From: an uncultured Schlesneria sp.
GTDB taxonomy: Bacteria > Planctomycetota > Planctomycetia > Planctomycetales > Planctomycetaceae
DNA length: 64,000 bases
Assembly: GCA_903871875.1 (NCBI GenBank)
Contig: CAIQIR010000010.1
Span: forward strand, 30,015-94,014
Reading direction: 5' to 3'
In this document: positions 27,600 through 37,099 of the stretch, in pieces
Position numbering within the stretch: position 1 is the first letter of the stretch
How the letters are laid out: each line of letters starts with the position of its first letter
Position numbers and translations under genes: made by a program
Notes under the pieces: model-generated
Told to the model about the DNA's origin: nothing
The model's database searches: none
Seen by the model: the letters and a program-made list of their open reading frames with translations, nothing else

Positions 27600-28453
27600 C
27601 GGTTCATTCGACAGCATTGCGGGCGAATCCCTGGTTGACGCGAACGGCACGGATTGAAGACGTGATCGGCGAGATCAGCGGTGTTTGTACGTACCGACTG
27701 ACGGTCAGCGACAAGAATGGCGGCGCTTCCTACGGATTCGCTCCCGGTCAGTTCAACATGCTGTATTTGCCCGGCGTCGGCGAATCGGCAATCTCGATGA
27801 GCGGCGATCCTGCTCGAACCGATAGCTGGATTCATACGGTTCGAGTCGCCGGAAATGTGACTAAAACACTGGCCGGTCTCGGGCGCGGTGACACGCTGGG
27901 ACTCAGAGGTCCATTTGGAACCGGTTGGCCTCACGAGGAATTGATCGGCAACGACATCGTAATTGTGGCAGGGGGGCTTGGAATGGCGCCACTTCGCCCC
28001 CTGATTTATCAGTTGATGAGTCAGCGCGACAAGTTCAACCGCATTTGGTTAATCTGCGGAGCACGTTCGTTCGATGGCTTGCTCTATGTGCGTGAATACA
28101 ACACATGGCGGAAGGGCGGAATCGATGTCCAGTTAACGGTCGATCGAGCCACCGACGGTTGGGCCGGTCACGTCGGCGTTGTCACTTTGCTGATCGATCG
28201 GCTGCAACTGCCTCGTCCCGAACAAACGTATCTGGTTGCCTGCGGTCCCGAAGTGATGATGAAATACGCGGCGGCAAGCGGAATCAGGTTGGGAATCGCT
28301 GAAAAGCGAATCTGGGTGTCGCTGGAACGGAACATGCGGTGTGCCGCGGGGCTTTGTGGACATTGTCAATTGGGACCGGAATTTATCTGCAAAGACGGTC
28401 CAGTGCTGCGATACGATCGAATTCGCAAGTACCTTTTCGTGGAGCAATTGTGA
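27596..28453 (+). CDS. hyhG: Group 3b-like hydrogenase gamma subunit (FAD / NAD(P)-binding)
   Basis: A 285-residue ferredoxin-reductase-like subunit. The FAD-binding barrel has PGQFNMLYLPGVGESAISMS; the nucleotide fold has VVAGGLGMAPLRPLIYQLM and YLVACGPEVMMKYA. A C-terminal four-cysteine motif (RCAAGLCGHCQLGPEFICKDGPV) should hold a [2Fe-2S] cluster, as in dihydroorotate dehydrogenase PyrK and in this hydrogenase class. It exchanges electrons with NAD(P)H. Four-base overlaps with its neighbours show tight translational coupling. Confidence 0.93.
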   Translation: MTVHSTALRANPWLTRTARIEDVIGEISGVCTYRLTVSDKNGGASYGFAPGQFNMLYLPGVGESAISMSGDPARTDSWIHTVRVAGNVTKTLAGLGRGDTLGLRGPFGTGWPHEELIGNDIVIVAGGLGMAPLRPLIYQLMSQRDKFNRIWLICGARSFDGLLYVREYNTWRKGGIDVQLTVDRATDGWAGHVGVVTLLIDRLQLPRPEQTYLVACGPEVMMKYAAASGIRLGIAEKRIWVSLERNMRCAAGLCGHCQLGPEFICKDGPVLRYDRIRKYLFVEQL

Positions 28454-29256
28454 TGTCTCGCAAACCACGACTGGCGGTCTTTAAATTTGCATCGTGCGAC
28501 GGCTGTCAATTGTCGTTGCTCGATGCCGAAGATGAACTGTTGGCTATTTGTGATCGAGTCGACATTGCGCACTTCGCTGAGGCCAGCAGCGATCTGCAAC
28601 CCGGCCCCTATGACGTAGCACTGATTGAAGGGTCCATCACCACCGCCGAGGATGCTGCGCGCATCCGTCGAGTGCGACTCGATTCGAAATTCCTGATCAC
28701 AATTGGCGCCTGTGCGACTGCGGGCGGAATTCAGGCATTGCGGAATTGGGCCAATGTCGATGACTGGGTTGACTCGATCTATCCCAGCCCCGAATTCATC
28801 AGCACACTCTCGACGTCGACTCCGATCGCCCAGCACGTTCACGTCGATTTTGCGCTGCACGGCTGTCCGATCAACTATCACCAGTTAGTCGATGTACTCG
28901 TTGCGTTGGCTGAGGGACGCCAGCCTCGCATCCCCAGTCACAGCGTCTGCCTCGATTGCAAGCATCGTGGAACTGTTTGTCATGTTGTGGCCCGCGGTGT
29001 TCCGTGTTTGGGGCCCGTTACTCAATCGGGGTGTGGCGCACTCTGCCCGGCCTACGACCGAGGTTGTTACGGTTGCTTCGGTCCGAGCGTCCCCGCTAAT
29101 ACGAGCTCACTGCTGAATAAATTTCGCATGCTGGGCCAGTCCCCGGACCAATTGGTTCCATTACTACGGAACTTCAACGCGGCGGCTCCAGAATTTCAAC
29201 GGGCAGCTGATCAGTTGACTATTCTGAGATCGAATGATGAGGGGACACCTTCGTGA
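28453..29256 (+). CDS. hyhS: Group 3b-like [NiFe] hydrogenase small (delta) subunit
   Basis: A 267-residue small subunit. The proximal cluster ligands appear as SCDGCQLSLL, GACATAGG and HGCPIN. The C-terminal half has CLDCKHRGTVCHVV, PCLGPVTQSGCGALCP and RGCYGCFGP for two more clusters. There is no Tat signal peptide, so the enzyme is cytoplasmic. GGAG eight bases before the ATG at 28453 fixes the start; an in-frame extension to 28339 overlaps the gamma gene and is not needed. The stop overlaps the GTG of the large-subunit gene. Confidence 0.93.
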   Translation: MSRKPRLAVFKFASCDGCQLSLLDAEDELLAICDRVDIAHFAEASSDLQPGPYDVALIEGSITTAEDAARIRRVRLDSKFLITIGACATAGGIQALRNWANVDDWVDSIYPSPEFISTLSTSTPIAQHVHVDFALHGCPINYHQLVDVLVALAEGRQPRIPSHSVCLDCKHRGTVCHVVARGVPCLGPVTQSGCGALCPAYDRGCYGCFGPSVPANTSSLLNKFRMLGQSPDQLVPLLRNFNAAAPEFQRAADQLTILRSNDEGTPS

Positions 29257-30557
29257 GTTCTTCCGAGATCATTCAGGTTCCGATTCTGACACGCGTCGAA
29301 GGTGAAGGAGGGGTCACGATTCGTCTGGGCGAAGGGGGCATTGAGAGCGTGACGCTTAACATCTTTGAGCCACCGCGGCTGTTTGAAGCACTGCTTCGAG
29401 GGCGTCCCCTGGAAGAGACCCCTGATATCACGGCCCGCATTTGTGGCATCTGTCCCGTTGCTTACCAAATGAGTTCCGTACATGCTCTCGAAGCCGCGTT
29501 GGGAGTTCAGATCACACCGACCATTCGGCGACTACGACGCTTGTTGTACTGTGGCGAATGGATCGAGAGCCATGCATTGCATCTGCACTTATTGCACGCT
29601 CCCGATTTTTTCGGTGCGTCCAGCGGCATTGAGCTTGCGCAGCGCTTTCCGGCCGAGGTCAAACGCGGATTACAGCTGAAGAAGTTCGGAAATCGACTGC
29701 TGGAAGTCCTGGGCGGTCGAGCCATTCACCCCGTCAACGTCAAAGTCGGCGGATTTCATCGGTTGCCCAACCGGCATGACATGGCGGCGTTGATCCCGCA
29801 TTTCGAAGCGGGGGTCCTTGCAGCCGTGGAAGCGACCCGCTGGGTCGCCGCTTTTCCGTTTCCTGATTTCGAATACGCCTACGATTTTGTGTCGCTCAGT
29901 CATCCAGATGAGTACCCAATGAACGAGGGTGACATCGTCTCCAGTACCGGACTGCGTATTCCAGTCACCGAATACAATCAACATTTCGTCGAAGAGCAAG
30001 TCGCTCATTCGACCGCGTTGCATGCCGTTCGTCGCCACCGGGGGACACCCTACCTACTTGGGCCGTTGGCCCGAGTGAATCTGAATCGCGACCGTCTGAT
30101 GCCGCTGGCACGGCGACTGGCGGATGAAGTAGGCCTTTCTGCGAATTGTTGCAACCCGTTCAAAAGTATTATCGCTCGAGGTCTTGAACTGGTCCATGCG
30201 TATGAAGAGTCGCTGGCGATTCTTCGCGACTACGACGCTTCTGGCCCAGCATCTATCCGATACCGGGCGAGAGACGGAGCTGGTTGTGCAGCAACCGAAG
30301 CACCGCGTGGTCTGCTGTTTCACGAATATCGCGTCGACTCTCAGGGCCAGATTGTTTCGGGACGGATTGTTCCCCCGACTTCGCAGAATCAGAAGCAGAT
30401 CGAACGGGATTTGCTCGATTATCTAACTCGCCGCCTGCAAGCGGCAGCATCCCGAAGCGAAATGGCTGTCGACTGTGAAAGATTAGTGCGGTCCTACGAT
30501 CCTTGCATCAGTTGCTCGACGCATTTTCTGAAAGTCCGTTGGGAGGAGCGATCGTGA
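29253..30557 (+). CDS. hyhL: Group 3b-like [NiFe] hydrogenase large (alpha) subunit
   Basis: A 434-residue catalytic subunit that starts with GTG in a GTGA overlap. The L1 motif is RICGICPVAYQMSSVHALE (Cys64, Cys67) and the L2 motif is DPCISCSTH (Cys418, Cys421, His424); these four cysteines bind the NiFe centre. The ten residues after His424 are the C-terminal peptide expected to be removed by the protease encoded next. RVEGEGG near the N-terminus is typical of group 3. Known relatives oxidise or evolve H2 with NADP(H), and some also reduce sulfur; direction here is inferred to be fermentative. Confidence 0.95.
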   Translation: MSSSEIIQVPILTRVEGEGGVTIRLGEGGIESVTLNIFEPPRLFEALLRGRPLEETPDITARICGICPVAYQMSSVHALEAALGVQITPTIRRLRRLLYCGEWIESHALHLHLLHAPDFFGASSGIELAQRFPAEVKRGLQLKKFGNRLLEVLGGRAIHPVNVKVGGFHRLPNRHDMAALIPHFEAGVLAAVEATRWVAAFPFPDFEYAYDFVSLSHPDEYPMNEGDIVSSTGLRIPVTEYNQHFVEEQVAHSTALHAVRRHRGTPYLLGPLARVNLNRDRLMPLARRLADEVGLSANCCNPFKSIIARGLELVHAYEESLAILRDYDASGPASIRYRARDGAGCAATEAPRGLLFHEYRVDSQGQIVSGRIVPPTSQNQKQIERDLLDYLTRRLQAAASRSEMAVDCERLVRSYDPCISCSTHFLKVRWEERS

Positions 30558-31000
30558 CACTACCGTTCATTGTGGGTTTGGGCAGTCATCAGGGTGATGA
30601 TCAAGCCGGTTGGCTGGTCCTGGAACGACTACAAGAGCGACACTATCCCCGCGCGAGACTGATTCGTCTGCAACATCCGGCAGATTTACTCGATGTGGCC
30701 GATATCGAGCAGTCATTAATCATTTGCGACGCTTGCAACGGAAATGGTGAACCCGGCTCGATCCATCGGTTTCTATGGCCATCTGATCAGCTTTGTTGTC
30801 GCAGGGCTTCGGGATCTCACGATCTGACACTTTGCTCGGTCATGGAGCTTGGACGACAACTGGGTGTCATTCCCGAAGTGGCGGAACTTTGGGCTTTGGA
30901 AGGTGAGAACTGGACTGCTGGAACGGAACCCTCGGAAGCGGTGCGGTCCGCCGCGAATGGTCTGGCCGATCGAATCTGGGAGAACCATTGCCATGCATGA
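30554..31000 (+). CDS. Hydrogenase maturation protease
   Basis: A 148-residue protein of the HycI/HybD endopeptidase family. The N-terminus LPFIVGLGSHQGDDQAGW holds the family's G-N/S-X-hX2-DD metal/substrate region. It is adjacent to the large subunit whose C-terminal peptide it should cut after nickel insertion. A GTG start in a GTGA overlap, with GGGAGGAG upstream, shows coupling. The C-terminal half is divergent (LWALEGENWTAGTEPSEAVRSAA). Family is assigned mainly by position and the N-terminal motif. Confidence 0.82.
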   Translation: MTLPFIVGLGSHQGDDQAGWLVLERLQERHYPRARLIRLQHPADLLDVADIEQSLIICDACNGNGEPGSIHRFLWPSDQLCCRRASGSHDLTLCSVMELGRQLGVIPEVAELWALEGENWTAGTEPSEAVRSAANGLADRIWENHCHA

Positions 31001-31361
31001 GCAATCACTGGTGAAGACATTAATCGATCAAGTCCAGGAAGAAAGCCGTATCCGAGGTCTGGGGCGAGTTCATGAGGTTCACCTTCGAGTGGGCGAGTTC
31101 TCGGGGATCGAACCGCGCCTTTTGGAGTCAGCGTTCGCAGAGATGGCACCTGCTTATTGGGACACGCTGGTTCAGTTATCCGTGGAAGTGATGCCGCTGA
31201 CGGCAACTTGCGAAACCTGCCACGAAGTTTTTCACGTGGAAGGCTTTCATTTTGTTTGCCCACGATGCGGCGGTAACGTCCAGGTGATCGCAGGCGAAGA
31301 AATGCAACTGGTCAGCTTACGTGCGGAGCGACAGGCAGGCTGCGAGGAAGTTTCCCAATGA
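30993..31361 (+). CDS. hypA: Hydrogenase nickel insertion protein HypA
   Basis: A 122-residue nickel metallochaperone. It starts MHEQSLVKTLIDQV; the N-terminal Met-His-Glu binds nickel. Two CXXC pairs (CETC near 73 and CPRC near 92) bind structural zinc. With HypB it delivers Ni to the large subunit. It overlaps the protease gene by eight bases, and its stop overlaps the hypB start. Confidence 0.95.
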   Translation: MHEQSLVKTLIDQVQEESRIRGLGRVHEVHLRVGEFSGIEPRLLESAFAEMAPAYWDTLVQLSVEVMPLTATCETCHEVFHVEGFHFVCPRCGGNVQVIAGEEMQLVSLRAERQAGCEEVSQ

Positions 31362-32038
31362 GTATTGAAACCATTCCGATTCAGAAGGACATCCAAGGCA
31401 AGCGTCAGGCGGACGCAGAGTTATGGCGTCGTTCTCTGATGGCACGAGGTATTTTGTGCGTGAACATCATCTCGTCGCCTGGGGCGGGAAAGACTTCGTT
31501 GCTGCAGGCAATGGCGAAACATTGGTCCGGCCGCAATCGAATGGCGGTCCTGGTGGGCGACATCGCCACTGATCGCGATGCCCAGCGACTCGCTCCCTGG
31601 ATGCCTGTGAAGCAACTGACAACCGGGGGCGCATGCCATTTAGAACTGTCACTCGTTCAATCAGGGTGGGAACAACTGGATTCTGCCGGTGTCGAGTTTT
31701 TGATTATCGAGAACGTCGGCAACCTCATCTGTCCCGCATCGCACGATTTGGGTGAGCATCTACGCCTTGTCGTGCTGAGCGTGACGGAAGGAGATGATAA
31801 ACCAGGTAAGTATCCCAAGGCGTTTCGCACGAGTCACGCTTGTGTCATCAACAAGGTTGACCTGCTGCCGTACGTTCCGTTTTCGGTCAGTGCTGTGACA
31901 CTGGATGCGCATCGCATTCAACCTGGTTTGCCGGTCATTCCCGTTTCAGCACTATCGGGTGAGGGAATTTCCCAATGGTGCGATTTCTTGACAGAAAAAC
32001 GCCAACAGCTGCTCCTGACCGCTGAACCCATCGAATGA
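31358..32038 (+). CDS. hypB: Hydrogenase nickel incorporation GTPase HypB
   Basis: A 226-residue SIMIBI GTPase. It has the P-loop ISSPGAGKTSLL, the switch motif VLVGDIATDRDAQRL, EFLIIENVGNLICP and the guanine motif NKVDLLPY. It lacks a histidine-rich nickel-storage tail and the N-terminal CXXCGC motif of E. coli HypB, so it should act only as the GTPase. ATGA overlap with hypA. Confidence 0.96.
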   Translation: MSIETIPIQKDIQGKRQADAELWRRSLMARGILCVNIISSPGAGKTSLLQAMAKHWSGRNRMAVLVGDIATDRDAQRLAPWMPVKQLTTGGACHLELSLVQSGWEQLDSAGVEFLIIENVGNLICPASHDLGEHLRLVVLSVTEGDDKPGKYPKAFRTSHACVINKVDLLPYVPFSVSAVTLDAHRIQPGLPVIPVSALSGEGISQWCDFLTEKRQQLLLTAEPIE

Positions 32039-32184
32039 GCAAGTCTCGCTTGATCGTGTTGTGCGAATGACGTCGGCAATTGCGTTCAAGGTTCCGGTCA
32101 TGCAGTTTCAACGTGGCTTGATAGACTAGGTGCTAGTCAAATTAGCATTGGCAGTAGGCTCTATCGAAAGAGGAATCGTTCATC

Positions 32185-32439
32185 ATGTGTCTTGGAGTTC
32201 CCGGTCGAATCGCCTGCTGGATTGACCGCGATCCATTAATGGCCGTCGCCGAAATCGATTTCGGTGGTATTAAAAAACGCTGTCAAATGGCATGCGTCCC
32301 GGATGCGCAAGTGGGAGAGTACGTGCTCGTTCATGCAGGGATTGCGTTGACAACGATTGACGATGAGGCGGCCGAACGTCTGTTGGCAACACTCACTGTG
32401 TTTGATGAGCTCAATACCGACGAATCGAGTGCACCATGA
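32185..32439 (+). CDS. hypC: Hydrogenase assembly chaperone HypC
   Basis: An 84-residue chaperone that begins MCLGVPGRIA, the diagnostic HypC/HupF start; Cys2 carries the Fe(CN)2CO precursor with HypD. The C-terminal part (GEYVLVHAGIALTTIDDEAAERLL) is standard. A 146-base gap separates it from hypB; a small inverted repeat, GACTA..TAGTC, lies there. Its stop overlaps the hypD start. Confidence 0.96.
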   Translation: MCLGVPGRIACWIDRDPLMAVAEIDFGGIKKRCQMACVPDAQVGEYVLVHAGIALTTIDDEAAERLLATLTVFDELNTDESSAP

Positions 32440-33539
32440 AGTTCGTCGACGAGTATCGTCACTCTACGCTGCTGAAAAACCAGCTGGCCGAATTGCGGAG
32501 AGGCATCACGCAGCGGTGGGTCATTATGGATGTCTGCGGCGGTCAGACACACAGCTTGCTACGGCACGGATTGGAAGAGGCGTTGGATGACGTGTTGGAA
32601 CTTGCTCATGGACCCGGATGTCCGGTGTGCGTGACACCCGCCGAAGTCATCGACGATGCGGTGAAGCTTGCGAAACGTCCAGACGTCGTCCTGGCAAGTT
32701 TCGGCGATATGCTGCGTGTGCCTGGACACACGGGAAGTCTGTTGCAGGCCAGGGCGGCAGGTGCCGAAGTTCGAACGGTTTATTCCCCCGTCGATGCTTT
32801 GCAGCTGGCCGCAAAAGAGCCCCACAAGCAAATCGTGTTTTTTGGAGTCGGGTTTGAAACGACTGCACCTGCGACGGCGCTCGCCGTGTTGCAGGCTCGA
32901 CAACTCAAACTTCGAAATTTCAGCCTGCTGGTGCATCATGTCCGTGTCGAACCGGCGATGCGAGCCGTCATCCAATTGCCAGACAATCGCGTACAGGGTT
33001 TTCTCGCTGCCGGACACGTCTGCACCGTCACGGGATTTGCGCACTATAGAAAATTCGTGGACGAATTCCAGGTGCCAGTGGTTGTTACCGGTTTTGAACC
33101 GTCAGATTTACTGGCGGGACTGACCGAATGTGTTCGCTTACTCGAATTGCGGAAACCACAGCTTCGCAATCAGTACGAACGGGCCGCTCGTCCTGAGGGT
33201 AATGTCCACGCTCAACACTTGATTGATGAGGTCTATGCTGTTGCGACGATTCCCTGGCGAGGATTTGGCGAGATTCCCGACGGGGGATTGGTCCTGCGAT
33301 CCCAATTGAGCGATTTCGATGCGCGACGCCGATTTGGGATCATTGCTTCACCCTCTTCGAGCGATGGAGAATGCCGCAGCGTCGACGTCATGGCAGGTCG
33401 AATCAAACCGCCAGATTGTCCGCTCTTTGGCAATCGCTGTACCCCCGATATGCCCGTCGGTGCTCCCATGGTGTCGTCAGAAGGCGCTTGTGCGGCCTAC
33501 TTCAGCTATGCACGTCCTTTCGAGAGAAACCATGAATGA
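32436..33539 (+). CDS. hypD: Hydrogenase iron-sulfur assembly protein HypD
   Basis: A 367-residue scaffold for the Fe(CN)2CO unit. Family motifs present: MDVCGGQTHSLLRHGL, ELAHGPGCPVCVTP, FETTAPATA and the C-terminal cysteine cluster (GECRSVDVMAGRIKPPDCPLFGNRCTP) that binds [4Fe-4S]. ATGA overlap with hypC and an eight-base overlap with hypE. Confidence 0.97.
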   Translation: MKFVDEYRHSTLLKNQLAELRRGITQRWVIMDVCGGQTHSLLRHGLEEALDDVLELAHGPGCPVCVTPAEVIDDAVKLAKRPDVVLASFGDMLRVPGHTGSLLQARAAGAEVRTVYSPVDALQLAAKEPHKQIVFFGVGFETTAPATALAVLQARQLKLRNFSLLVHHVRVEPAMRAVIQLPDNRVQGFLAAGHVCTVTGFAHYRKFVDEFQVPVVVTGFEPSDLLAGLTECVRLLELRKPQLRNQYERAARPEGNVHAQHLIDEVYAVATIPWRGFGEIPDGGLVLRSQLSDFDARRRFGIIASPSSSDGECRSVDVMAGRIKPPDCPLFGNRCTPDMPVGAPMVSSEGACAAYFSYARPFERNHE

Positions 33540-34596
33540 CCTCGAACGTGAGACACAGTCGTCTCATTGTCCCCTACCAGTTGGCGATCACGGTGATCAG
33601 ATCACGCTGGCCTATGGAGAAGGCGGGAAGCTCTCGCGACGGTTGCTTCACGAAAGACTGTTGCCTCGATTTGGTAATGAGCAATTGCGGCTACTTGGGG
33701 ATGCGGCGCTATTACCGACAACCAGTGGACAGATTGCCTTCTCGACGGACGCCTACACCGTCAGTCCGCTCTTCTTTCGCGGCGGTGACATCGGGAAGTT
33801 AGCGGTTTTCGGGACGGTCAATGATCTGGCGGTATCGGGGGCGAGGCCGCGCTGGCTAAGCCTATCGTTGGTCATTGAGGAAGGGTTGGCATGGTCAGTT
33901 CTGGATCGAGTGCTCGACAGCATCCAGATTGCTGCGATCACGGCCGATGTCGCGATCGTGACGGGCGATACAAAAGTCGTTCCACGTGGGGCAGTGGATA
34001 AACTGTTCATTACGACATCGGGCATCGGTGACGTACTCATACCCTCGCCGCCTGGGCCAATTGCCCTGCAGCCTGAGGATGTATTGATTGTCAGCGGCCC
34101 GATTGGCCGTCACGGCGCGGCGATTCTGTGTGCTCGCGAGCAATTTGACTTTGATCCTGCACCAACAAGTGACTGCTCGCTACTGACGGGACCGCTTGCT
34201 GCATTGCATTCCGCGCGGGTCTGTCCTCGTGCGGTTCGCGACGCCACGCGAGGTGGGGTTGCGGCCATCCTTTATGAATGGGCTGAGTCATCTCAATTGA
34301 GCTGCGTGATCGACGAGTCGTCAGTTCCCGTCGACGCCGCCGTACGAGCTGTCTGTGAATTGTTGGGACTCGATCCATTGCATCTGGCGAACGAAGGAAC
34401 TTTTGTACTGGCAACGCCGCCAGAGCTGGTCGAGCGAACAATGACCATTTTGCGTCAGCATCATGTCTCCCTACGTGCCGAAGTTATCGGCCGCTTGCGT
34501 CCCCGACGAACGGTACCGGTGACGATTGTCCGCGCCCTTGGCCGCGAGGTCACCTTGGCTGAACCCTCGGGGGCACCATTGCCTCGGATCTGCTAA
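33532..34596 (+). CDS. hypE: Hydrogenase expression/formation protein HypE
   Basis: A 354-residue AIR-synthase-like enzyme. The N-terminal part has LAYGEGGKLSRRLLHERLLPRF and FSTDAYTVSPLFFRGGDIGKLAV. It ends in PRIC, the conserved C-terminal cysteine that carries the carbamoyl and then cyanide group. The carbamoyl donor HypF is not encoded in this window, so it must lie elsewhere. It is the last gene of the hydrogenase operon and converges on PEP synthase, with 11 bases between the stops. Confidence 0.96.
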   Translation: MNDLERETQSSHCPLPVGDHGDQITLAYGEGGKLSRRLLHERLLPRFGNEQLRLLGDAALLPTTSGQIAFSTDAYTVSPLFFRGGDIGKLAVFGTVNDLAVSGARPRWLSLSLVIEEGLAWSVLDRVLDSIQIAAITADVAIVTGDTKVVPRGAVDKLFITTSGIGDVLIPSPPGPIALQPEDVLIVSGPIGRHGAAILCAREQFDFDPAPTSDCSLLTGPLAALHSARVCPRAVRDATRGGVAAILYEWAESSQLSCVIDESSVPVDAAVRAVCELLGLDPLHLANEGTFVLATPPELVERTMTILRQHHVSLRAEVIGRLRPRRTVPVTIVRALGREVTLAEPSGAPLPRIC

Positions 34597-34607
34597 GCGG
34601 CGGCAAT

Positions 34608-37046
34608 TCAATGCGACTTTGGTGTCTCAATCGTTCTCCCGAGTTGTCGTTCGACTTCGACGATTTTTGCCGTTGTTTTGATCAGGGAGTCGGGGTTCAG
34701 TGAGATGCTGTCGATCCCTTGTTCGACAAGAAATTGTGCGAATTCGGGATAGTCGCTGGGGGCCTGGCCACAGATACCAATTTTGCGACCGTTGGCCCGA
34801 GCCTTCTGAATCACGCTCGTGATCATGGTCATCACGGCCGGGTTTCGCTCGTTGAAAACATGTGCCACGATTTCGGAGTCGCGGTCCACCCCAAGTATCA
34901 ATTGTGTCAGATCATTCGAGCCGATCGAAAAGCCATCGAAGATCTCCGAAAACTGATCGGCCAGGATTACGTTGCTCGGTATTTCGCACATCACATAGAC
35001 TTCCAGCCCATTTTCTCCTCTTTTCAGTCCATGTTTTGCCATTTCGGCCAAGACGAGACGACCTTCCTCAACGGTCCGGCAGAACGGGATCATCAGTTTC
35101 AGATTCTGCAGACCCATCTCATCGCGAACTTTTTTCATCGCACGGCATTCGAGGCCGAACGCTTCACGGTATCGCTCGTTGTAGTAGCGGGACGCCCCGC
35201 GAAAACCCAGCATCGGATTCTCTTCTGTCGGTTCGTAGGGCTTGCCACCAATCAAGTTGGCATACTCGTTGGTTTTAAAGTCACTCATCCGCACGATGAC
35301 ATCTTTGGGATAAAATGCGGCGGCAATCGTGGCGACCCCTTCGGCCAGTTTGTCGACGAAGAATTGTGGCTTGTCCGGGTAACCGGCGGTCAAACGATCG
35401 ATATCGCGTTTGACGTCGACGTCCGTCAGTCGATCGTAGTCCAACAGGGCCTGGGGATGAATCTTGATATAGGTCGAGATGATGAATTCTTCCCGCGCCA
35501 ACCCGACGCCATCATTGGGCAGAAAAGAGAGCCGAAATGCTTCTTCGGGGTTGCCAACGTTCATCATGACTTTTGTTTTTGGACGCGGCAATGCGCGCAT
35601 GTCGAGTCGTTCAACATTGAACTCGAGCAAGCCTTCATAAACATGGCCTTCATCACCTTCTGCACACGAGACGGTAACGATTTGACCGTTCTTCAGGGTC
35701 TCGCTGCCGTTCTCGGTGCCCACGACGGCAGGTAGACCCAGTTCGCGGCTGACGATGGCCGCATGGCAAGTTCGGCCGCCACGATTGGTGACGATCGCCG
35801 CCGCCATTTTCATCGTTGGTTCCCAATCGGGATCGGTCTTGTCTGTGACCAGGACTTCTCCTTTACGAAATTCCTTCAGATGACTGGCATGAGAGATGAT
35901 ATGAACGGGGCCCTGACCGATTTTCTCGCCGACACTTCGTCCGCGGACGAGGATTTTGCCTTTTTCCTTGAGTGAATAATTTTCCTGAACGTTGATCTCC
36001 TTTTGCGATTGGACCGTTTCGGGGCGGGCTTGGACGATCCAGAGTTCGCCTGTCACACCGTCCTTGGCCCATTCCATATCCATCGGCGTGAACGCGCCGC
36101 GCTTCTTTGAGTAGTGTTGTTCGATAATGCTGGCCCACCGCGACAGCGTCAGGATTTCGTCGTCTGTGATCGCGAAGCGGGCGCGGTCTTCGGGAGAAAC
36201 GGGCACATTGCGCGTCATGCGTCCCCCGCCAATGTCGTAGATCAACTTGAACTCTTTGTTTCCAAGTCGCTTTTTCAAAATCGGCCGAAAGCCCGCGGCA
36301 AGTGTGGGCTTGAAGACGAGGTATTCGTCAGGATTCACCGCTCCCTGGACTACGTTTTCCCCGAGACCAAAGGCGGCGTTGATCAGAACGGCGTTGCGAA
36401 AGCCGGTTTCCGTATCGATCGAAAACATGACACCTGAACTGGCCAGGTCCGAACGGACCATGTGCTGGACGCCAATCGACAATCCGATTTTGAAGTCATC
36501 GAAACCTTTGTGCCGTCGATAGGAGATCGCCCGGTCGGTGAACAGAGAGGCAAAGCATCGCTTACACGTGTCCAGCAATGGTTGCCGCCCCTCGACATTC
36601 AAGTAGGTTTCTTGCTGACCGGCAAAGCTGGCATCAGGAAGGTCTTCCGCCGTGGCGCTGCTGCGTACCGCGACATCGACGTTTCGCTCAGGACCACCGC
36701 TCAGCTTGTCATAAGCCGCGACAATAGCGGTCTGCAGGTCTGTCGGCAGCTCGGCCGCGATGATCATCTGACGAATAGACTGCCCGCATTCGCGTAGACG
36801 TTCAACGTCGTCCGGTTTCAGAGTCTCCAGCTTCTGGCGAATCGGCGTAGAGATTCCCGTTGCCTCCAGAAAGTGCCAATAAGCTTGGGACGTAATGGCG
36901 AATCCATTCGGAACCCGAACTCCCTGCGCGGCCAATTCCCGATACATTTCGCCCAAAGAGGCATTCTTTCCTCCCACCAGCGGAATGTCGGAGATGGATG
37001 TTTCGGCGAACCAGCGAATCAAGTTTGTGGTGGGTTGAGTTTGCAT
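34608..37046 (-). CDS. ppsA: Phosphoenolpyruvate synthase
   Basis: An 812-residue enzyme that makes PEP, AMP and phosphate from pyruvate and ATP. The ATP-grasp domain (about 1-350) has VGGKNASLGEM and VAVRSSATAEDLPDASFAGQ. The swivelling His domain has TNRGGRTCHAAIVSRELG with the phospho-acceptor His428. The C-terminal TIM barrel carries GFRGASRYY, CEIPSN and SNDLTQL, with GICGQAPSD at the end. It starts 54 bases after the acyl-CoA synthetase stop, as the fourth gene of the USP operon that begins at 40.4 kb. PEP synthesis there suggests a gluconeogenic or ATP-recycling role. Confidence 0.97.
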   Translation of the reverse strand: MQTQPTTNLIRWFAETSISDIPLVGGKNASLGEMYRELAAQGVRVPNGFAITSQAYWHFLEATGISTPIRQKLETLKPDDVERLRECGQSIRQMIIAAELPTDLQTAIVAAYDKLSGGPERNVDVAVRSSATAEDLPDASFAGQQETYLNVEGRQPLLDTCKRCFASLFTDRAISYRRHKGFDDFKIGLSIGVQHMVRSDLASSGVMFSIDTETGFRNAVLINAAFGLGENVVQGAVNPDEYLVFKPTLAAGFRPILKKRLGNKEFKLIYDIGGGRMTRNVPVSPEDRARFAITDDEILTLSRWASIIEQHYSKKRGAFTPMDMEWAKDGVTGELWIVQARPETVQSQKEINVQENYSLKEKGKILVRGRSVGEKIGQGPVHIISHASHLKEFRKGEVLVTDKTDPDWEPTMKMAAAIVTNRGGRTCHAAIVSRELGLPAVVGTENGSETLKNGQIVTVSCAEGDEGHVYEGLLEFNVERLDMRALPRPKTKVMMNVGNPEEAFRLSFLPNDGVGLAREEFIISTYIKIHPQALLDYDRLTDVDVKRDIDRLTAGYPDKPQFFVDKLAEGVATIAAAFYPKDVIVRMSDFKTNEYANLIGGKPYEPTEENPMLGFRGASRYYNERYREAFGLECRAMKKVRDEMGLQNLKLMIPFCRTVEEGRLVLAEMAKHGLKRGENGLEVYVMCEIPSNVILADQFSEIFDGFSIGSNDLTQLILGVDRDSEIVAHVFNERNPAVMTMITSVIQKARANGRKIGICGQAPSDYPEFAQFLVEQGIDSISLNPDSLIKTTAKIVEVERQLGRTIETPKSH

Positions 37047-37099
37047 TTGTCTACCTTGCAGAAATGGGGAGATCAGCGATCCAAACTTGGTTGTCGGAA

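Noticed and set aside
26823..27650. Open frame of 275 codons on the minus strand
   Set aside because: It overlaps the hydrogenase beta-subunit gene, which carries both ferredoxin motifs in the other direction.
32121..32140. Small inverted repeat GACTA...TAGTC between hypB and hypC as a terminator
   Set aside because: A five-bp stem with no T-run; more likely incidental, and hypC onwards probably stays in the operon.
34719..35735. Open frame of 338 codons on the plus strand
   Set aside because: It is antisense to the conserved PEP synthase gene; its composition follows from the codon pattern of the real gene.
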